Origin: Lutjanus erythropterus
Lineage: Eukaryota; Chordata; Actinopteri; Lutjaniformes; Lutjanidae
Length of the DNA stretch: 64,000 nt
Direction of reading: 5' to 3'
NCBI GenBank assembly: GCA_020091685.1
Contig: CM034596.1
Location: 1,461,555-1,525,554, forward strand
Made by a program: the position numbers and the translations under genes. Each line of letters starts with the position of its first letter. The stretch's first letter is position 1. The notes beneath the pieces are model-generated. The model had not been told where the DNA came from. It saw only the letters and a list, made by a program, of their open reading frames with translations, and made no database searches. Shown piece by piece: positions 14,347-26,500 of the stretch.

Positions 14347-17300
14347 CAGGCTGCCAGTGGGATCAAAGGGGTCCAGTCTTATGATTAGTTGGCTGAGGAT
14401 GAGAGAGAAGGGCAGGAGGAGTTTCAGTCTGCCACAAACCTTATCAGACATCTGAACATATGGATGAAAAGTACTCTGTCTTTCTCTCTCGCTCTCTCTT
14501 TCACACTTATGCTTTTACAGCCTTTGCCTCCTCCTCTCTCTCTTATGATGAAGACACACACAAACCCACACCTCCTCCATGCACCCTCCAGGTTCACTAC
14601 TGCCTCACATGTAAAAGGACAGGTTCAGCCCATTTTATGTTGTCCAACCTGGTCAAAAAATAAAAAAAATCATTTGCACTTGTTTGCTAAAATTACATTT
14701 CATCCAAATGTCTGTATACTAACTATTCAGGGACCAACTACGTTTTTGTTGTAACAAAATAGCTACACAGTCGTCCACACTTCTGTGAACTCTCAACCTC
14801 AGTGAAAATGAATTTGTATTCTTTCTTTGATCAGAGTGAGTGTATACAGTCTTAGCCCAGGGTTTCCCAAACCTTTCCATGCCAAGGCCCGCCAATAGCA
14901 TTAGCCTGTGGCCAAGGCCCCCTTTTTGTAAGGTGTCTTTCAAAGCTCATTGTCAATACTACAGAACATGTAAAGATATAGATAGAAATTTATTATTAAA
15001 ATTATATTGTACAATAATACACATCACTACACACTAAGACATCAGTTTAATATGCAACCACAATAGGAGAAATACCAAACAAAATGCATCTACTCGAGCA
15101 AAAATGTTCAGCTAAATTCAGCGGTTGAAATATGCAAATCAATTTGGTGAATTTCTCGTCTTTCTCGTGGATTGCTGTTGACCCATGTAAATATGGAGAT
15201 TTTAGTGAAGCTTTAGCCATTAGCGTTTTTGGCTCTGCAGATTTTGCTCCCAATTTCTTATGTTCTTATATTTCTTATGCATGTTATGTTAGCCTGCTAA
15301 TGCTAGCTCCCATGCTAAACATTTTGTTTCCATGCCAGTAAACCTTGTCTGGTGAACCAGTCTAAATCAAATATTAATTTACTTTGACTTCATAACCAAG
15401 AAAATAATTTGTCTCCACTATTTGCTTTACTTAGACAAAGGTGACAATAAAATACCTTGGTTTATCTTGATTACCATGCATACAGCTTTGAAGTTATCAA
15501 GTGTATCAAAAAAAGGCTTAATGAGGCCAAAGGTGAAGAAAAATTGAACATCACGACAACTGGAATTACAGTCTTTGTGTGAAACCAATAATGTGAATGT
15601 AATTATTTTAATTCTTAAATTGGTTTTTAATTTGTTCTTTGATTATTTATTTGAGGCATATAGGCAACAAATCAGACATGATCCCAGCTCTGACAGCCAA
15701 GCGTGCATTTTTGTGTACAGTATTTGACCTCACATGACCACCCACAAGGAAGTGCATCCATGCTTGTCACCAGTTGTCTGAAGTTCCTTCGCCTGCCCAG
15801 CTGCATGACTCCTTTTACCACATTCTCTCTTTTGTTCCTTCTAATGATCTCAACAATTGTTTTGGACCCTCCCGCTTATGATTTTTTGTTTTATTTTGTT
15901 TTGGTTTTTCTTTTTTGCTGCAAGCGAGTGAGTTAAGTGAGGGAGAAAATGAGCAAATGTACATAATTGTTTGCCATGTTGTGATATATATACGGGCCTC
16001 CACATGCACAGCCCCCAGGGCTCAAGCTCATTTGCATCAAACAGAAAGACTATCTGCGTTTGTACGCCACTCTATTTAGAGTTTTCTAGGAACTGTTTTG
16101 ATTTTTGTGGAACTGTGAAATGTTGAGTGAGTGTTCAAGAATAGGGTTGGGGTGGTGGTGGTGGTGGGTGGGGGTGGGGGTTATGATCTATAGACTACAT
16201 TAAACCGCCAACGCACATTCCACTGTGGAGAGCAAAACAATATCACTTGTCATCACAAAGATGCCCATTATGAGCAATTATTGAGGGTAAGACAACTCTG
16301 TCTGAATGAAGCTCACGATGCTTCTGGGATGTCAGAAGTGAAAAGACATAACGTCATATTAGTCTAAAGTCAGTCTAAAATCTAACAGTTTCAAACATGA
16401 GGCCTGCATTTGCTGAGGAAGAAGATTGGAGGAAGAAGGGTTTCTGGGGTCCCCAGTAAAAGGAGGAGTAGAATGTTTTTTAAAAAAGTGGTGGAAATTG
16501 GAACTTTTTTTAAATTGGGATTTATAATGATCCTAAGGGCTTTTCACACTGCATATTCTTAGCCATGGGCTATCCTGAACAATGGGCTAAAAGTTAACCT
16601 TGGGCTAACTAAGCCCCTTTTCACACTTATTGTTAAACCAAAGTTTAGGAAAAAGCACAAGGTTATATGATTCACACTGCACTTCTACTAGCCCTGGGTT
16701 TCATGTCTGTTAGTAAACCAACTGATGTGAACATTTTAGAGTCTTCTATAACTACTCCTTTCTTTTAGCCCCAATTCACACTGGTAATTTTTATCTCTCG
16801 GTTTAATTGGCCTGGGGCTAAGTGCAGTGTGAAAAGCCTGCTACTTTGGTCACTGATTGATTGATTGATTAATTTTCACACCTACCCTGGTGCAGACTTT
16901 CTAATGTTTCAGTTTTATTCAGACCGAAATTACATTTGTTAAACGCACACACACACACAAAAGACAACAAGTGTCCATGCTAGCCAGGGAGGCTAACAAG
17001 AACACAAGAACAGAAAACAATGAGTGCCTTTGCTAGCTGGCAGGACTAGCAAAGCACATGGGGGCGCCCAAACAAGTGCACTTGCCAACCATGGAGGTAA
17101 CAAGGCACAGTGACTTCACTAGCTGAAGGCGCTAGCAAAGCACTTGTCGACCACCACAAGTAGTCTAACCTGCTGCTGCAGGATTAGCCTATAGACTAGC
17201 AGACTATAGTCTACCGAATGGCCCACTGGCCCTGAATGGCTGCACTCTCCAGGCTTTTAAGCACCAGGTCCTGATTGCAGAAGTGCTGCACCTGATGCCT

Positions 17301-17852
17301 ATCACTGCAATCTGCAAGGGGGGAGGGGCAGAACCTGGGCACAGGAGAGCACAACACCACACAGACACTGTGGCACATAACAGTCTACTTGGAAAATTGC
17401 AATGTGAAACCAAAACTAACTGAACCAAATGTAAACAGTGTCTCAATTTTATTTTCTCCAAACCTGAAAATAAAATAAAATAAATACTCAGACATAGAGA
17501 CAAAATCCTCTTAAACTGGGTGCCTGTGGTCTAATGTCCCTAATGTGTATTGTGGGGGTCTTTGACATGAGCAAACTGAGACCCCCTGCTCTGTATTATA
17601 TCTGTAAGATTACCACAGCTTTTCTTAAATGTCATTTCAGAATATTACTTAATTATTAACACAGTTCTGTGAAAACACACAATTCTGTGTATTTTAATCA
17701 TGTTGTGGTATCACACGTCTCAAGTTCTCATTTCCTATATGGGGACATGAATCTGGTCCACACCAGGTAAGCCCTAAAAGTTTGGGGTTGAAACTTTTTG
17801 GTTGAAGTGAGGGTTTAGTCAGGGTAAGAGCTGGGATTAGGTATGTGCTAGA

Positions 17853-17894
<42 letters not shown>

Positions 17895-20800
17895 CATTAT
17901 TATTATTATCATGTCCTCAGGGAATGAATGTAAAGCCATGTGATGTCAGTAATAAAAAAGTGTGTCTGTGTGGATTTGTGTCTATGCACGTGTATTGTTT
18001 GAGTGAAAGAGTGCCCAGAGGAGGGCACTACTGTACCACAGCACACAGCAGCTTGTTGACCTTTTGTCACTGCTGGTTTTTGATAGGCAGACATTTCACT
18101 GCACTGCCATACACACAACCACTTAAAGACTACACACAATATGAGATGTGGTGCTGCAGTGTGGAAAAAGTAAACCATTTTTCTGGAGAAAATGGGGCAA
18201 AAATTAGGGTTTTGTTGTTGTTGTTGTTGTTGTTGAAATTCTTCAGCAGTATCTGATGAAGCTCAGCGTAAGTTCAAACAGGAAGACCTTCTATTATGCT
18301 GCCTTCATTCACAACTTCCTTTACTCCGTCTCTCTCCTCCTATTCCCTCTAATCAGCTGTTTGTGGGCGTTCACCTTCATCTTTACTATCCAATCAGATT
18401 TTGCCACGGTCGCTGTAGCCAGTCAGTTTGCTGCTGCCAAACTTTAAATCGCCTCTGTCTTTGCTCCATCAGTTGTCATTCAGTCAGTTGTGCGCCCCTC
18501 CTCCACCCCTCTCTCCTCCAGTCACTGGACCCAGGTAGCAGAAGATGTTCACCCTCTCCTCCAGTCTTCAGGTCCAAGCAGCAGGAGTCTAGAGCCAGAA
18601 GATGTTCACCTCGATCCTCCCTGACGCCCTCTCCTCCAGTCTTCAGGTCCAAGCAGCAGGAGTCTAGAGCCAGAAGATGTTCACCTCGATCCTCCTTGAC
18701 GCCCTCTCCTCCAGTCTTCAGGTCCAGGCAGTAGGAGTCTGGAGCCACAAGATGTTCACCTCGGTCCTCCTTGACGCCCTCTCCTCCAGTCTTCAGGTCC
18801 AGGCAGCAGGAGTCTGGAGCCACTCACCTCATCTGTCTCTGCTTTGCACCTCTTCACCACCACCACCAGTGTCTAGACCCCAGGGGGTTCTCTTCACTAC
18901 AGCTTCATCACCCCCATTTATATATGTGCTTATTGTTTCACCTCAATGGGGTCTAACCGCCAAAGACTTTTCATGTTTCATATCTCATGCACGTGTCAAT
19001 AAACCAATTTCTTTACTCCTAGTCTCTCCTGATTGAACTAATGTGTTACTAATTGCCTGTTAAAAAACATAGTCAGTATCATAATCCAAGTATGACAATA
19101 TAAAAGTATTGTAACTTGATTACTTTCTGTTACTTTTGAATTACCTCAATATAAAATATGTTGTTTAGCCTAATATAGTGTTTTTAGGGCTGCAACTATT
19201 ATTTTCTCAATTAATCGATTAGTTGTTTGGTCCATAAAATGTCAGAAAATGGCATGGCACCCTCAAATGTCTTGCTTTGTCCACAACTCAAAAATATTCA
19301 ATTCACTGTTAGAGAGGAGTAAAGAAACTAGAGAATATTCTCATTTAAGAGGATGAAATGAGAGAATTTGGACTTTTTGTCTTAAAAAATGACTCAGATT
19401 AATTGATTATCAAAATAGATTAACTTAATAGTCAATTAATAATAAATTAATTATTTCAGCTGGTGGTTTAGTTCTGACCTGAGGCACTTTTTGTTGTCGA
19501 GGGTCCTCTAGCTGATTTGTCCTCATCTTGGTTTTGAGTTCATTCTGATGTTGCGTCTTGGCTCTCTCTTGCCAAAACCAAGCATCATTGGTGGGTCTTT
19601 TGGTGAGTGGATTCTCAGTCCCATGCACCTCTGCAACCAAATAAACACACAAACAGACAAACAATTAGCAATACAGTTAATCTGCACCATCTTAATAGAA
19701 AATCTGCCTAGACCTTCTTGAAAACAGACTCAAAGCAACATTATGCAACATTTTTACTTTAAAATAACAGCTTTGGGGTGCCCCTGTAGCTCACTTGGTA
19801 GAGCGTGCACCCCATGTACTGAGGCCATTAGTCCTCTGTGGCTGCCGGTTTGACTCTGCATTTTGCTGCATGTCAATAAAGGCCAGTTGACCTACTACGG
19901 ACCTTCTACAGATGAGCACAATGGGGGAGTGTTGGTATGAATACTGCTAGTACAGGAGCTTTGGAATGTCTAGAGAAGAAGGAGGTTTTCTGGGCCGGAA
20001 TGAGGGGTGGGCAATATTTTTTGGCAGAGACATGATCCACCCTGCTCTGCCTCTGATTGGCTTACCTTGATATTCTCACCCTATTCCTCTCCAGTTTCAC
20101 TCCTCCTAAACATAACAAACCCAAATCAATGAAGGCAACAAGTACTAGCCAATCAGAGTCAAAGTGGAGCGGCAAAAAAAATTGGCAGGTGGTGGAAGGG
20201 TGGTGGGTGCTTACGGGGAGCACAGCTGGAAAGGGCACCAGAACTGGAGCCGCACAAGCAGGCCGGCAACATTGCAGAGGATGCTGACGGAGAAGTTGAC
20301 AAGAAAACAAACCCAATTCACAGTAGTGGGTCGTACGCATCCATGTGTGCATGCATTGACACACACACACAACCACTGGATACCAATGGAAAAAGGAACT
20401 CTCCATCAATGACACCTGCCACAAGGCTCTATGGCTGCTCATGAGTTATCAAAGTGGGTGTAGCTGAAGTACAGGGGGTGAGGCAAACCATCACCAGAGA
20501 AAAACAAACTCTGCTTACTCCATTGATGACTCCCACAAGTGCCTAGAACAAACACATAATACATTATAAAGGTGTGTGGCTTAAGTATGGGCAAACCATC
20601 ACCACTGAAAGAGGAACTCTGTTGAGCGTCTCCTAGTGTGTCTATGATTAACAGTTCAGGAGTTTTGAATGGGGTGTGGCTTAAGTATAGGGGGCGGGGT
20701 TAAGTAGTAATGTAATCAGAGCAAAAGCTTGTATACAGCTGTCCAAATTTATGAAAGCGATATGTAAGTGAATTGCATCTTGAAACTGTAGGGGCATCAA

Positions 20801-23458
20801 ACCACAAAAAATACTAAATGTTGCATAATGTTGCTTAATGTGTCCAAACAAAGCTATTAAAAGCTAATTTAATCTTCTGTTTAAAGTACATTCTAGTTTT
20901 AATTTATTCTGTTAGATTCTGTTAAAATTTATAGATGAGGCCTATTGTGAATTGGGTTGTGATGGTTTGTCATTTTTAAAAAGTGTCCCCACAAAAAGAA
21001 AGTTTTGGAACCTCAAATAGTGAACACAATAAGTGCAACATTTTATACAATAATGTATTATATTTTAAATTTTTACAATCATAGATACTTCTTTTTTTTT
21101 TGACAAATTCACTGTTTTCTTTTCCCTGATGCTTGCACATTGTTCTGTAAGCACTTTTGTTGTTTTAAAATGCAGGTCAAAGCTGTTATAAGCAGAGACT
21201 GCTCTGTGAATATAGCTTGTTTACCTTATCATGTGAGGGTTTTTTAAGTTTGTTTTATATCTTAAAGAATAACCTAAACTTTATTAATAACAATTTCATT
21301 TAGTTTTCTTCACAAAAATGAATGAAATGCTGAGATACAGCCAGATTGTTTTTTTTTTTTTTTACACCCTTTAAAATCAAGAAGCCCTCATGACCCCCCA
21401 TGAAGCTCTGGCGACCCCAAGTGAGGGTCAGGACCCCCAGGTTTCTGACCAGTGCTTAAGAGTTTCTGAAAAATGTACTATCTCTTGGGTATGTAGTTAA
21501 TGGACAGATGTTACACAGAGACACACAAAACGACCTCATCATCTTTGCTGTTTTCTAAAGTACTCACACACATGCATCCACATTTATCTATTCTTTAATC
21601 ACAAGCTGCTATTAAAAGCCACATTTTCTAATAACAGGCCCTTTTACAAGTCATCTTAATCCTGGAATTAGAAGACAAAGTCACTCTGTGTCCTCAAGGC
21701 ATCCTGTGTCCCTCATACCTCATGTCACTAATTCTATACTGGACAGGCAGGCGTTGCAATGGCTGTAATTACTCTGGCGACAGTGTAAGCAGACCAGCTA
21801 AGATCTTCTTCTTCTGTGAAACAGCAAAGGCTGCATCCAGCCCACTGAGGTTACAACGCTGGGCTTATGACGCAGTTTGCACAGGACTGCTTTGAGCAAT
21901 GGGGTCACTGTGACTGCGTTTCCTGCGGCTTGTTATACCAAAGTGTTCATCATTAGTTGGAGACGGGAAAGACAAAACACAAACAACAAACTAATTCAGA
22001 GCAGACACAAAGTATGACGGCAAATTAATACAGTACGTCAATCCAAAAAAAGGGGGCTTATTCACCATATTCACACGGTGGCCATTTTCTTCTGACGACA
22101 TGCTCAGGATGAGAAGTTCAAATGCTGTTATCGAAAGAATAACAACATACAGCTGTGTTCCAGGTTGTAAGTTTTAAAAACGTACAAACTCTGACAACCC
22201 GCTATCATGACATGACTGACTCCTGATTAATCAGCAACTGAAAAGCCAATGGATAGTGAAAATCTGGAGGGACATCAGGCCATATTTCAAGCTAAATCAA
22301 CATTTTATAACCAACTAGCTACCGCTGAGAAACAGCTAACGCTAGCATTAACCACATCCTAGCTAATGTCATCATTTGATAACGTTACACAACATGATAG
22401 TTGTTAATTAATTCTGAAATATTAATGCAAGAATTCATTTGCGTCTTTTATACTGGTAACAACATCTATTGTCATGGTAGTTAATCAAAGATGTTGTTTT
22501 AGCTTGAAATATGGCCTGATGCCCCCCTCAGATTTTCATTCTCCATTTTCATTTTAGTTACAGATCAATCAGGAAGAACAGCAGTCCAAAAATTGAGGCC
22601 TGCTCATTATATTCACACGGTGGCCATTTTTCTCTTATGTCACGCTCAGGATAGGGAAGCTCAAGTGCTGTTATCAAAAGGATAATGTCGTACTGCTCTG
22701 TTCCTGGCTGTAAGTAGTATAAACGTACAAAATCTGACAAATTGTCATCATTTCAAGCTAAAACAACATACTATTGGGAAACGGCTAACATTAGCGTTAA
22801 CCACCTCCTAACGTCACCATTTGATAGTGTTACATGATATGATAGGAAAGGTGCAAATTAATTCTGAAATATTAATGTGAGAATTCATTTGTGTCTTTTG
22901 TATTCTCCCATGTCCATGCTACCATAGAGGTGGTTAATGCTAACAATATCTTTTGTCTCACGGTAGCTAATTATCAAATATTTTGTGTTAACTTGAAATA
23001 CAGCCTTATGTCCCTCCAGACTTTCACTATGCATTGTCTTGTCAGTTACTGATCAACCAGGAAGCTGTGACATGGTAAAGATTTGTCAGATTCTCTATTT
23101 TTATAAGACTTACAACCTGGAACACAGCAGTATGACATGACATGAGTGTGAATGGGCTTGTGAATATGGTAAATTCTGTGCTGCAATGACTGTGACTGTA
23201 AAACACAAACAAATGGGGGGGGGGAGTAACGCTGTGTAGGCATATCAACACAGTCATAGTCATCACAGACGATGATCCAAGATTGTCTTTTTAACAAGAA
23301 AACTGAGACGAAAGTGGTGACTTAATTAAAGAGCTGAGCTCGACTGCTAGTCATTGGTGGTAGGTCCAGACTCGTGAGGAAGCACCTCTGATGAAGGCTT
23401 TTCATGCCGAGTAAGGATTTTTTTTGGGTACCTAACCTACTGTACCTGCCAGAGGCTA

Positions 23459-23504
<46 letters not shown>

Positions 23505-26500
23505 CAAGAGAGTGTGTGTGTCTGTAATTAGCACTGTAAAAACAGGAGCAGAACTCTGAAGTTGTAAATGACGCCTGAGAGGGAAATGCCCCCCAGAGCT
23601 CTGTACACATGCTTTGACACTGTCTGAAATGTTTTTGTGCGTGTTCATGTGTCTGTGCATGTGAATTAAATAGAGCATGGCTTGTGTATTGCAACACTGC
23701 AAACATTACAAGTGACGTGTAGCACTAGTACCTTTTTAGGAATTATTTTGGGCAACACATTTGTTTTACTCCTTACTGTGATGGTGTTATTTCTTTCCAT
23801 ATATTGTGTGTTGGGTTGCAATGGAACAAAATGTTTACTGCCCCATATTTTATAAGCCACATCCTTTCACTTGCAAATGTAAAATTCTTAAAGGATGTTG
23901 ATTGACAGGTTTTTGGGGTTTTTTTCAGTTGTTTAAAAGGCGGATACTTTTTTTTAAATGTTATTCTGTAGCTTCTCAGTAGTTTTCTCTATGTATTCCA
24001 ATCAGAGCAATGAACTTAGGTCAAAGTATGTATGTTTTTGATTTTTAGTCTTCCGAAGCCCTTCTAAAAATGTTTTCCTACGTGACCTGACGCAAGTTTC
24101 TGCACGATCGTTGCTACATAAACCCTCCAGGGTGAGGGAGGGGAGGGGAGGGCATCAGTGTTCAAACCTGCTAAAGTAAATGGAGTCACCCTTTAAAGAC
24201 AATACAATGTTTGTATCCAATGATTCAGACATTATCATCACAATCAAGCAGCGAAGCTTCAAGCTAGGTGCTGTTAGGAGGCACCATCTTGTCGGCATGC
24301 AGATCTTGTGAAGAGCCAAGCATCCCTGTGAGTGACATGATGTAACAAGAATGCTGTCAGTGACTCAGATGTTTAGAGTAACCAACCTCTCAGTTATTTT
24401 TATTGTCAATGCAAGCTAAGCTCTGAACCTGAGGTTGTAGCACCATAGATTTACAACAACTAATTCATGTATTACCTTGAAAAAAAGCTGCAATATCTCC
24501 AGCCAATGCAACATTGTGTGAACTCCATGATGGCATCATATTTTAGCATGTTAGCTTTCTAACATTTGCTAATTAGCACTAAAAATAAATTACAGCTGAC
24601 AGGAACAGCATTAGTTTTGGAGGTATTTGGTCATAAACCAAAGTCTTAGACAAAGAAAAATCCAATGCCATCGGATAAAAGGTCAGAGGATTATCAATAT
24701 GATTACAGTTCATCCTGAGGACAAAAAATGCAGCAAATTTCATAACAATGACCATTAAACAGCTTCACTCTGACTCAGAGATGTCAGCCTGCTGGTTGCA
24801 CTAGCTTAAAAGTCAGCAAACTGCCAGAGTTACTAAGACTAAGACTAAGCTGCAGCTATGCAGCCCCATATGCAACAAACTGCAATGCACTGTGTATTCT
24901 GACACCTTTCTATCAGAACCAGTATTAACGTCTTCAGCAATTTGAGTAACAGTAGCTCATCTGTTGCTTCGGCCCACATGGGCCAGCCTTCGCTCCCCAC
25001 GTGCATCAGTGAGCCTTGGCCGCCCATGATCCTGTTGCCGGTTCACCACTGTTCCTTCCTTGGACCACTTTTGATAGATACTGACCACTGCAGACTGGGA
25101 ACACTCCACAAGAGCTGCAGTTTTGGAGATGCTCTGACCCAGTTGTCTAGCCATCACAATTTGGTCCGTGTCAAACTTGCTCAAATCTTTACGCTTGTCC
25201 ATTTTTCCTGCTTCTAACACATCAACTTTGAGGACAAAATGTTCAGTTGCTGCCTAATATATCCCACTCACTAACAGGTGCCATGATGAAGAGAAAATCA
25301 GTGTTATTCGCTTCAACTGTCAGTAGTCATAAAGTTATGCCTGATTGGTGTGTCATTATTGTTGCCTTGTATAGCCCGATTTTATGTGACTTTAGCCACA
25401 TAGGGAAATCTTGCCAATCTGATTATGCAATTAGAAAGGCAACACTTTCCACAGGCAAGCAGTTAAAACTGTGTGGCCACAGGGAGGACCAAGACATTTC
25501 AAGGAGTCAAATTATGTTGCGGTGTGTGAGTGATGGCTAAAAGTCATAAATTCCAACCTCCAGCTGAGCACATGAGCTTAGAACATTGATCCAAGTTGTG
25601 TTAAGATATACACAAACCTCAGAAGACGCTCTCACATGTAGTGAGAGATTCTGGAGAACACATTAAAAATGTTCAGAGAGAGGCCCTGTTGCTCTCAGAG
25701 ACTTATGTTCACTTATGTTTCAAAAGACGACATTCAGTGGAGCTAAAAAGCTAACGGAGGTGCAAATATATAGAGGTTAAGTTGTAAGAACCCAAACTTA
25801 TTTATGTACGTGTGTTTAAGACCTTGTTTTCTATAGACACGTAGTGTATAGGAACTCATGACAGCATGTTCCAGGGAGAACAAGAAAACAACACGTCTTT
25901 AGCCAACAGCTGTCATCTAAATACTGTGTTGTTGATTCTGTATTCAGTGCCATAGAAACTACCTGTCTAGAGCTGTTGGGAGTGTTGGCTGTAGGTACTG
26001 CCTTTGAGCAATGCTTTCACAATCCTCTCACAGCACAGAATGAGTAATGTCTTTCCAGAGTTGCTTAGCATTAATGTATTTGCCCTGTTATCGTATACAC
26101 TGAAGCTGTGTCTCAAAAACTTCACCGTGCTTCCACTGCCAAGAAAGTGGCTTTACAGTACTTCAAACCATTGTCAGTGTAAATGGTTCCTCTCAAAGCT
26201 CGGCCACTTCAAACACTTTACAGCTGGAAAACAGACAAAAAGAAATTGAATAATGAAGAAGGCTTTGCCTAGCCAGAGGACTCCTTCAAACCTTTTACGG
26301 TTTGCTAGTTCTTTCAGCTCTTGATGTTGCTATGCTTCAATGTGGCCATGTGTGTCATCACAACCAAATGGAGTCGCCTTTGTAGTTCAAAGAGAAAACT
26401 GTGGCCAATTGGCACTCCTACAGACTTTAAAGGACAATAAGTGCAGTCTAAGGTCGAGGTGATTTTCTCTTGCAAAACATATGTTTTTACCATCAATATA

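Noticed and set aside
18476-18823. 115-codon minus and 119-codon plus frames with 25-residue repeats
   Set aside because: Explained by the 75-bp minisatellite, whose period is divisible by three; no start, splice or family support.
18525-18835. Possible CRISPR-like array
   Set aside because: The units are continuous tandem repeats without unique spacers, in a vertebrate intron.
18240-19030. Larger named element around the minisatellite ending in TGTCAATAAACC
   Set aside because: It looks repeat-derived, but I could not define ends or a class, so I did not annotate it as a specific element.
23322-23706. 126-codon minus-strand frame
   Set aside because: Its core is the Thr-His run from a (GT)n tract; the rest has no recognisable domain.
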